Shown: piece after piece, positions 40,982 to 45,553 of the stretch | Layout: the number at the start of each line of letters is the position of its first letter | How positions within the stretch are numbered: the first letter of the stretch is position 1 | IMG/VR virus record: IMGVR_UViG_3300024346_009801 | Coordinates: 1 to 45,553 of that record | Reading direction: 5' to 3' (one strand) | Source of the DNA: a virus | Length of the DNA stretch: 45,553 nt | The notes under the pieces: model-generated | What the model was told of the DNA's origin: nothing | Databases searched by the model: none | The model's input: only the letters and a program-made list of their open reading frames with translations | Program-made: the position numbers and the translations under genes

Positions 40982-41287
40982 ATGATAAAATATTGTATTG
41001 GATGTAATGAACAGATCCACCCTAAACGAGTAGAAATTTTACCAAACACAAAAACTTGTGTTGCTTGTTCAACAACCGGAGCAAAACGAGGTATTCCTGT
41101 GTTGCATGGTAACGTTGCAAAAGATGATACTTGGGTTGACATGGTGTTTATGGAAGCTGATGAGTATGACAATTACTTAGAACAAGAGGGAAAATTAAAA
41201 CGTATTGTTGCTTCAGCCCCAAAAGCTGAATATCAAGATTATGATGATTTTAAAGAACCTAGTGAACAACCCTTTACAGAAGAGTAA
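40982..41287 (+). CDS. DksA/TraR-like C4 zinc-finger protein
   Basis: ATG 40982 with leader AAATAAAAGTTATG is preferred to 40943. The first 30 residues are MIKYCIGCNEQIHPKRVEIL then PNTKTCVACS, which match the DksA/TraR zinc finger (C-x2-C-x17-C-x2-C: Cys5, Cys8, Cys26, Cys29, and the R-x-E-x-L-P pattern). The remaining 70 residues are acidic and lack the DksA coiled coil, so RNA polymerase secondary-channel binding is doubtful. Possibly a small transcription regulator. Confidence 0.72.
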   Translation: MIKYCIGCNEQIHPKRVEILPNTKTCVACSTTGAKRGIPVLHGNVAKDDTWVDMVFMEADEYDNYLEQEGKLKRIVASAPKAEYQDYDDFKEPSEQPFTEE

Positions 41288-41931
41288 TGCCTAAAGCAAA
41301 ACCACTTGGTAAGGAAATGATTTTAGCTGCTATGGCTAAAACCAAATCAAATAAAGCTGCGGCTCGTTATTTGAATTGTTCCTATATCCATTATAAAAAG
41401 TGGGCTAGAATGTATGAAGCTACAGAACCAGAACATCCAAATCTATTTGAGCAACATAAAAATCAATGTGGTAGAGGCATTCCTAAATTCTTAAGCAATG
41501 GTAATCCAAGAAAAGATTTTGCATTATTAGATTTAATTGAAGGTAGAATTGATCCCTCTTCATTTAACCCTGCTAAAATTAAGTATAGACTTATACAAGA
41601 AGGGTATTTACAAGAGGAATGTAGTTCGTGTGGTTTTCATGAGCGACGCGTATTAGACTATAAAATGCCGCTCATATTAAATTTTAAAGACGGCAACAAA
41701 CAACATTATCGTCTTGAAAATCTAGAAATGCTTTGTTACAATTGTTATTATCTCCAGATTGGAGACATATTTACCGGAAAACAACTTGAAGGTTTAGAAG
41801 ACCATGTATCTAAAAATGAATCGAAAGTTGATTGGGAAGTAGATGATTACACTCAACAACGATTGGTAGAATTAGGTTTATATGAGTCAAAACCAGTTGA
41901 CGATGGTAGCGAATTTATATCACGACTATGA
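41287..41931 (+). CDS. Helix-turn-helix plus degenerate HNH zinc protein
   Basis: Residues about 16-42 (KSNKAAARYLNCSYIHYKKW) form a helix-turn-helix. Later, CSSC (Cys112, Cys115) and CYNC (Cys150, Cys153) bracket LNFKDGNKQHYRLENLEMLC, the scaffold of an HNH nuclease (compare DHIDGNxxNNRLENLxLLC). The first catalytic His is replaced by Asn132 or a neighbour, and the final His by Tyr, so cleavage is unlikely although zinc binding is intact. It is probably a sequence-specific DNA-binding or transcription protein derived from a nuclease. It overlaps the next gene by 4 nt. Confidence 0.75.
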   Translation: MPKAKPLGKEMILAAMAKTKSNKAAARYLNCSYIHYKKWARMYEATEPEHPNLFEQHKNQCGRGIPKFLSNGNPRKDFALLDLIEGRIDPSSFNPAKIKYRLIQEGYLQEECSSCGFHERRVLDYKMPLILNFKDGNKQHYRLENLEMLCYNCYYLQIGDIFTGKQLEGLEDHVSKNESKVDWEVDDYTQQRLVELGLYESKPVDDGSEFISRL

Positions 41932-42113
41932 GAAAAAAAGTCCCATTATTAAAAAAAGGTAAGAATAAAAAACATGATGATGTTGTGAATGATTTTGATA
42001 GTCAAAAACAAAAACATCTTGAAAAACTTGCTACTAAAATGTTAGATGAGCAAGATAAGATTAACAAATTCAAAGAAAAAAACATAAAAACCGATTTTTT
42101 AAAATTATTTTAA
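41928..42113 (+). CDS. Small charged protein with hydrophobic C-terminal tip, 61 aa
   Basis: Very lysine-rich start (MRKKVPLLKKGKNKKHDD), helical middle (KHLEKLATKMLDEQDKI), and end TDFLKLF. The terminal tip resembles the hydrophobic C-terminal clamp-binding peptides of T4 gp43, gp33 and gp55. A gp33-like late-transcription co-activator is possible but shorter than T4 gp33 (112 residues). It overlaps the HNH-like gene by 4 nt. Function otherwise unknown. Confidence 0.68.
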   Translation: MRKKVPLLKKGKNKKHDDVVNDFDSQKQKHLEKLATKMLDEQDKINKFKEKNIKTDFLKLF

Positions 42114-42115
42114 TC

Positions 42116-42457
42116 ATGGCAATAGAATTAACAGTCCAAAACTCAGATGAATTCCAAGAAATGGTAGACAGTAGAGATTTCCGTATTTCGGAAGCTGTCG
42201 TAAGTGAGATTTTAAAAAATATAAAATCAAAAAAGAAACATATTCATGTGTTATCGATTCATTGTATTGAAGATAATGACATTTATGATATTACTATTGA
42301 ACGTAAACACTTTGTTGAAACATTAGAAGAAAATTTACCTTATTATGTTCGTGAAGAACGTTATGAGGATTGTAGAATAATAGCTGATACTATTAAACTG
42401 TTAAAAAATCAAGATGTATTAGATATTGTAAATACCGTTTCAAAATCTAAAAAATAA
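42116..42457 (+). CDS. Hypothetical protein, 113 aa
   Basis: Begins MAIELTVQNSDEFQEMVDSR. A helix with SEAVVSEILKNIKSKKKHIH is followed by strands HVLSIHCIEDNDIYDITIER and a helical end containing YYVREERYEDCRIIADTIKL, which resembles a UVR-like helical hairpin (Y-E-x-C-x-x-x-x-D). No named family is recognised. It lies just before a promoter. Confidence 0.7.
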   Translation: MAIELTVQNSDEFQEMVDSRDFRISEAVVSEILKNIKSKKKHIHVLSIHCIEDNDIYDITIERKHFVETLEENLPYYVREERYEDCRIIADTIKLLKNQDVLDIVNTVSKSKK

Positions 42458-42490
42458 TTTGGTTCCCACAAATATTTTCCGTATATTTAC
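42458..42490 (+). promoter_or_regulatory. Bacteroidota-type phage promoter for the lysin gene
   Basis: TTTGG at 42458-42462 and TATATTTAC at 42482-42490 are 19 nt apart. The site starts at the stop codon of the preceding gene and lies 23 nt upstream of the lysin start at 42514, which has the leader AAAATAAAAGTTATG. Confidence 0.82.
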
Positions 42491-42513
42491 GTAAACAAAT
42501 AAAAATAAAAGTT

Positions 42514-43080
42514 ATGATTTACTGGAAATTTAATTCAAACTCTTTAAAGTGGGAAAAAAACAAAAGAAAAACTAGAATTTTTTGGGGAATAATTATTATT
42601 CTAATTATTGGTTCATTTTTAGGAGGCCAATATTCTAGATTTAAAGTATTAGAAAGTTTTGAAAAAGAATTATTAATTTTAGATTTACAACAAGAACGAG
42701 ATAAGTTTACTAAAGAAAAATTTATTAATGAACTTAAAAGTTTAAATGTAAAATTCCCTTACATTGTAATGGCTCAATCCATTTTAGAAACAGGTCATTG
42801 GAAAAGTCAAGTATTTAAAGAAAATCATAATTTATTTGGTATGAAACAAGCAAATATTAGAATTAATACTGCTAAAGGTACTAATTTAAATCATGCTTAT
42901 TATGATGATTGGAAAGAAAGTGTTTATGATTATGCCTTCTATCAGTGCCGTTATATGGGAAATGCTGATACTGAGGAAGAATACTTTTTAGCATTAGGAT
43001 CTTCATATGCTGAAGCTGGAAATTATGTTGAAGCATTAAAAAATGTTATTGCAAAAGAAAAACTTAAAGAATTGTTTTGA
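42514..43080 (+). CDS. Membrane-anchored glucosaminidase-type lysin
   Basis: The 188-residue protein has a basic N-terminus, one hydrophobic segment at about 22-39 (RIFWGIIIILIIGSFLGGQY) and then a glucosaminidase-like domain: FPYIVMAQSILETGHWKSQV with catalytic Glu92, HNLFGMKQ (105-112), YDDWKESVYDYAFY and the closing YVEALKNVI. This domain cuts the glycan strand of peptidoglycan. The single N-terminal span suggests a signal-anchor lysin that is held at the membrane and released at lysis, or a virion or host-wall remodelling factor. No holin is recognised nearby. Confidence 0.85.
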   Translation: MIYWKFNSNSLKWEKNKRKTRIFWGIIIILIIGSFLGGQYSRFKVLESFEKELLILDLQQERDKFTKEKFINELKSLNVKFPYIVMAQSILETGHWKSQVFKENHNLFGMKQANIRINTAKGTNLNHAYYDDWKESVYDYAFYQCRYMGNADTEEEYFLALGSSYAEAGNYVEALKNVIAKEKLKELF

Positions 43081-43086
43081 TATGTA

Positions 43087-43109
43087 TTAGGGTACGTTTT
43101 AAACCCTAA
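43087..43109 (+). other. Inverted repeat after the lysin gene
   Basis: TTAGGGT (43087-43093) pairs with ACCCTAA (43103-43109) across a 9-nt loop containing TTTT. It lies between the lysin stop and the next start. There is no T-run after it, so it could be a weak terminator, a processing site or an operator. Confidence 0.4.
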
Positions 43110-43113
43110 ATAT

Positions 43114-43254
43114 ATGGCCAAAGCTAAATCACAAACAGTAATTACTAAAAGAGAAAAGAAAGAAATTTCACGCCCCGGAGTTCATGCTAAAACAAAATCA
43201 AGCAAAAGCAAAACATCAAAATTATATAAAAAAATAAACATAGGACAAGGTTAA
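43114..43254 (+). CDS. Small basic protein, 46 aa
   Basis: Begins MAKAKSQTVITKREKKEISR and continues PGVHAKTKSSKSKTSKLYK, ending IGQG. Lys and Ser make up much of it, so nucleic-acid binding is likely. I recall similar short proteins with the pattern PGxHAKxKxSKxKxSKxYKK in many phages of several host groups, with no known role. It has no promoter of its own. Confidence 0.68.
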   Translation: MAKAKSQTVITKREKKEISRPGVHAKTKSSKSKTSKLYKKINIGQG

Positions 43255-43277
43255 AATTAATAAAATATAACAAAGTT

Positions 43278-43409
43278 ATGAGCAAAGTAAGTAATAAACA
43301 AAGATTAGAATGTCTTAAAACTTGGTCTGAAAATCAAAAATACAGAGCAAAGCAAAAACCTAAAAAACAACCAACTTGGTTAAAAGAAGTTTTAAATAAT
43401 GAAAATTAA
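43278..43409 (+). CDS. Small basic protein, 43 aa
   Basis: Begins MSKVSNKQRLECLKTWSENQ and ends KYRAKQKPKKQPTWLKEV then a short tail. The leader is AACAAAGTTATG, close to the standard one. It overlaps the next gene by 11 nt. No family is recognised. Confidence 0.6.
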   Translation: MSKVSNKQRLECLKTWSENQKYRAKQKPKKQPTWLKEVLNNEN

Positions 43410-43560
43410 AGGGAGTGCATTTGAATTTTTCGAAACAATTCCTGATGAGTTATTAATAAAAATAGCTATCAACGATTGGGAATCATTAGAAAAATTATGT
43501 CTTGCCCTTACAGTAGATATTCAGTTATTGAAAGAAGAATTATCAAGAAACCTAAATTAA
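43399..43560 (+). CDS. Hypothetical helical protein, 53 aa
   Basis: Begins MKIKGSAFEFFETIPDELLI and continues as helices to ELSRNLN. It overlaps the previous gene by 11 nt and ends 18 nt before the next promoter. No family is recognised; coupling supports expression. Confidence 0.58.
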   Translation: MKIKGSAFEFFETIPDELLIKIAINDWESLEKLCLALTVDIQLLKEELSRNLN

Positions 43561-43578
43561 AAAATTTCCGTAAAGGAA

Positions 43579-43611
43579 TTTGGCTTTGTCAGATTCCTTT
43601 CGTATATTCAC
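43579..43611 (+). promoter_or_regulatory. Bacteroidota-type phage promoter
   Basis: TTTGG at 43579-43583 and TATATTCAC at 43603-43611 are 19 nt apart. From TTTGG through TATATT it is almost identical to the promoter at 2663 (TTTGGCTxTGTCAGATxCCT), 41 kb away. It drives the SWIM-finger gene at 43634. Confidence 0.82.
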
Positions 43612-43633
43612 CATGTAATAAGAAATTAAGGTT

Positions 43634-44101
43634 ATGGCACTTTGGAGATTTAGTAATTTAAACAAATATGGGAATTGGAGGCACAGAATTATATCTTGGC
43701 CTGATAATAAACCATTTTCACACGGTCCTGGTTTTGGTAAAGCAGTTGGTGTACAACGCTTTAAATACGAGCATACACATGCTTATATTCCACCTGCATT
43801 AGTAATTTCCCCTACAGATGGACAAAAATATATTGTTCCAACTTGGCAAAAAGTCCATCCTGATACTCAATTAAAGGATATTAATTGGATTAAACCTGAA
43901 CCTAAAATAGTTGATTCAAAAAATACTTCAACATTAAATGAAGAATATATGTTTGAATCTAAAAGCGAACCAGGTAGTTTTTATGTTGTTCGAGTAATAG
44001 GCGATAAAGTAAAATGTAACTGTGCAGGCCAATATAGAGCAAAAGATAGAAAATGCAAGCATATGAAAGAAGTTATGCAAAAATTAGGAATTGTAAAATA
44101 G
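43634..44101 (+). CDS. SWIM-type zinc-finger protein
   Basis: The 155-residue protein ends with KCNCAGQYRAKDRKCKH, i.e. C-x-C-x10-C-x-H (Cys128, Cys130, Cys141, His143), the SWIM zinc finger, which binds DNA or proteins. The N-terminal part is aromatic-rich (MALWRFSNLNKYGNWRHRII) with a central PALVISPTDGQKYIVPTW. SWIM domains appear in recombination-linked proteins and helicases; here the finger stands nearly alone. It has a strong promoter. Confidence 0.82.
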   Translation: MALWRFSNLNKYGNWRHRIISWPDNKPFSHGPGFGKAVGVQRFKYEHTHAYIPPALVISPTDGQKYIVPTWQKVHPDTQLKDINWIKPEPKIVDSKNTSTLNEEYMFESKSEPGSFYVVRVIGDKVKCNCAGQYRAKDRKCKHMKEVMQKLGIVK

Positions 44102-44116
44102 GGTTCGTATATTCCC
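44084..44116 (+). promoter_or_regulatory. Probable promoter before the gene at 44141
   Basis: TTAGG at 44084-44088 (one mismatch to TTTGG) and TATATTCCC at 44108-44116 are 19 nt apart; TTCG precedes the second element as in the other copies. The -33 part lies in the end of the SWIM-finger gene. Confidence 0.65.
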
Positions 44117-44140
44117 GTATAAGATAAAAAAATAAAGGTT

Positions 44141-44569
44141 ATGACAGAAAAAACAGAACGTAGAGGTAGACCAGCAGAACAAGTATTTGTTCAACCCGAA
44201 AAATTTACCCGTGAATTTTATGAAGTACCAACTAAACCTGAGTTAGGTTGGAAAACAACATTTTACTATGATCTTAATAAAAGTGTTAATGGTCCTATTA
44301 AATCTGAAATTGTTTATCCTAAAGGTTATAAACATGATAGATTTAAAGCTGAAAAAGGTAAAGCATACAATAAACAACCTGTAGTTTTAGTATTTAAAAC
44401 ATCAAATCGTTCAAATGCTCAAACTAAAATAAAAGTATTTGCTAATGAAAACATTGACTACATTATGTCAGCTGATAAATTAGTAGGTGTACCTGAAACA
44501 GCAATTATTTTAGAATGCGGAGTAGGTGAAGGTTTTATTGAAACTTGGAAATCTAAATATTCTCTTTAA
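44141..44569 (+). CDS. Hypothetical protein with N-terminal AT-hook-like motif, 142 aa
   Basis: Begins MTEKTERRGRPAEQVFVQP; RRGRPAE is an AT-hook-like motif. The remainder looks beta-rich (WKTTFYYDLNKSVNGPIKSE, KQPVVLVFKTSNRSN, AIILECGVGEGF). The leader AAAATAAAGGTTATG and a promoter precede it. A DNA-associated role in AT-rich phage DNA is possible. No family is recognised. Confidence 0.72.
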   Translation: MTEKTERRGRPAEQVFVQPEKFTREFYEVPTKPELGWKTTFYYDLNKSVNGPIKSEIVYPKGYKHDRFKAEKGKAYNKQPVVLVFKTSNRSNAQTKIKVFANENIDYIMSADKLVGVPETAIILECGVGEGFIETWKSKYSL

Positions 44570-44599
44570 TATTTATAACATATAATTAATTTAAAAACA

Positions 44600-45346
44600 A
44601 TGGCTACAAGAGCATTAATCGGATATTTGGATACAGACGGTGTTACCCGACTTACAACAACATATAATCACTATGATGGTTATCCCTCAAATTTAGGTGC
44701 AGCATTAAATAATTTCTTTGATTCTGACACATTAGCAAAAGATATAGCTAATTACGGTTACATCAGCTATATTGATCCTAAAACAGGTGACATTGAAGCA
44801 GCAAATCAACAAAAACCTAAAGTAATTACATTACCTGATAATTTTAATGAAGCTATGATGGAAATAGCTGAAGTAATTGATTCTTATGGGGGTGATTATG
44901 GTTATATTTGGGATAACGAAAATGGTGAGTGGATTACTGTTAAAAACAATGGTATTAGAGGAATGGCTGAGGATTTAGAAATGGAAATGGCTCATTTAAA
45001 AGATAAATTTGCTATGATGCCTGAACGTCCTGATCAAACTATGGAAGCTTATCATGTTGGTGACAATAAAGAAGTAGTTACTAAAGAAGGTAAAGTAGAT
45101 TCAATTAAAAGTTTTAATGATGTTTTAAATCAAGCATTAGATCAACTTAAAGATCAACCTGAAGATACTATTGAAACATATAGAAAATCAATAGCTAATG
45201 ATGTTCGTTTAAATGGTGTTGAACAATATGCTGATTATACAACAGATGATTTTATTGAAGATTTCAATAATTACATTAGTGATAAAATGGAAATTGATGA
45301 ATCATTTATTCGTCAAATGAAATATAAAGCAGGTATAATTAAATAA
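44600..45346 (+). CDS. Hypothetical protein, 248 aa
   Basis: Begins MATRALIGYLDTDGVTRLTT, then TYNHYDGYPSNLGAALNNFF, a pattern I recall from conserved phage proteins of unknown function. A middle part with SYGGDYGYIWDNENGEWITV looks like repeated beta structure, and the C-terminal 100 residues are acidic and helical (KSFNDVLNQALDQLKDQPED). No catalytic motif is evident. The following gene begins 5 nt after its stop. Confidence 0.7.
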   Translation: MATRALIGYLDTDGVTRLTTTYNHYDGYPSNLGAALNNFFDSDTLAKDIANYGYISYIDPKTGDIEAANQQKPKVITLPDNFNEAMMEIAEVIDSYGGDYGYIWDNENGEWITVKNNGIRGMAEDLEMEMAHLKDKFAMMPERPDQTMEAYHVGDNKEVVTKEGKVDSIKSFNDVLNQALDQLKDQPEDTIETYRKSIANDVRLNGVEQYADYTTDDFIEDFNNYISDKMEIDESFIRQMKYKAGIIK

Positions 45347-45351
45347 ACAAA

Positions 45352-45553
45352 ATGAAAAAACAAATTTTAAGCGAAGAATTTTGCAAAATGCAAAAATTAG
45401 CAGGTATTATTACTGAAAGTGAATATAAAAAATTAACAGAAAATCAAGCTTCTGATTTAATAAATGATGGAGTAGTATTATATGTTTCTGATGATTCTAA
45501 ATTAGCACCTGGATTTATTAAGTCTAAAAACCTAGGATTTATAGTATATAATG
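45352..45553 (+). CDS. Partial gene with MQKLAGIITE-type N-terminus
   Basis: Open to the right edge; 67 residues are visible. The N-terminus MKKQILSEEFCKMQKLAGII then TESEYKKLTEN is of a type I recall on many otherwise unrelated proteins in large environmental phages. It contains L-S-E (6-8) and I-T-E (20-22), which fit the (L/I)-x-E rule of T4-type prohead proteases. The following SDLINDGVVLYVSDDSKLAP begins a separate domain that is cut off. It may be a head-targeted protein; function unknown. Confidence 0.65.
   Translation, partial: MKKQILSEEFCKMQKLAGIITESEYKKLTENQASDLINDGVVLYVSDDSKLAPGFIKSKNLGFIVYN

Noticed and set aside
41287-41931. Call as an active HNH homing endonuclease
   Set aside because: Both catalytic histidine positions are substituted although the zinc cysteines remain.
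43476-43661. + strand frame of 61 codons spanning the promoter at 43579
   Set aside because: It crosses a clear promoter and overlaps two better supported genes in another frame; no good leader.

Overview
The window looks like part of the genome of a large T4-like (tailed, strictly lytic-type) phage whose host is probably a member of Bacteroidota. The T4-type replication set is present: family B DNA polymerase, sliding clamp and both clamp-loader subunits. The DNA is very AT-rich, genes are tightly packed with ATGA overlaps, and every gene I can support reads on the + strand. At least eight promoters fit the Bacteroidota pattern of TTTGG, exactly 19 nt, then TAnnTT. Leaders lack a Shine-Dalgarno sequence and instead carry AATAAA(A/G)GTTATG. 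These points are read from the sequence; the host assignment is inference.

Layout. 1-642 is the C-terminal end of a class I ribonucleotide reductase large subunit, followed by a free-standing GIY-YIG homing endonuclease (684-1304) and an EF-hand membrane protein (1308-2645). 2663-5767 holds small accessory genes with their own promoters, including two proteins that share the N-terminus MSNFD. 5825-13132 is a 7-deazaguanine DNA modification island: a DpdA-like transglycosylase, QueC-, QueD- and QueE-like enzymes and FolE, interleaved with thioredoxins, a hypoxanthine/guanine phosphoribosyltransferase and unknowns. 13137-23826 is the replication and nucleotide block: MazG-like pyrophosphatase, DNA polymerase, clamp, clamp loader, a Cas4/RecB-like nuclease and a methyltransferase. 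A complete GroES-GroEL pair sits inside it. 23850-40406 is about 16.5 kb of unbroken sugar-nucleotide and glycosyltransferase genes. 40412-45553 carries small zinc-binding and DNA-binding proteins, a membrane-anchored glucosaminidase-type lysin, and unknowns.

How the genes may work together. FolE, QueD, QueE and the QueC homologue would make a 7-substituted 7-deazaguanine from GTP, and DpdA would swap it for guanine in phage DNA. The phosphoribosyltransferase could recycle the released guanine. The QueC homologue has lost all four zinc-ligand positions and the QueE has a longer third-cysteine spacing, so the final base may not be plain preQ0. In the glycan island, GDP-mannose 4,6-dehydratase and a ColD/RfbH-like 3-dehydrase (His in place of the PLP lysine) point to a 3,6-dideoxy sugar. 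A thiamine-diphosphate E1 alpha/beta pair without E2 or E3 next to the dehydrase suggests a two-carbon branch is added. That pathway is the most promising candidate for an undescribed system here.
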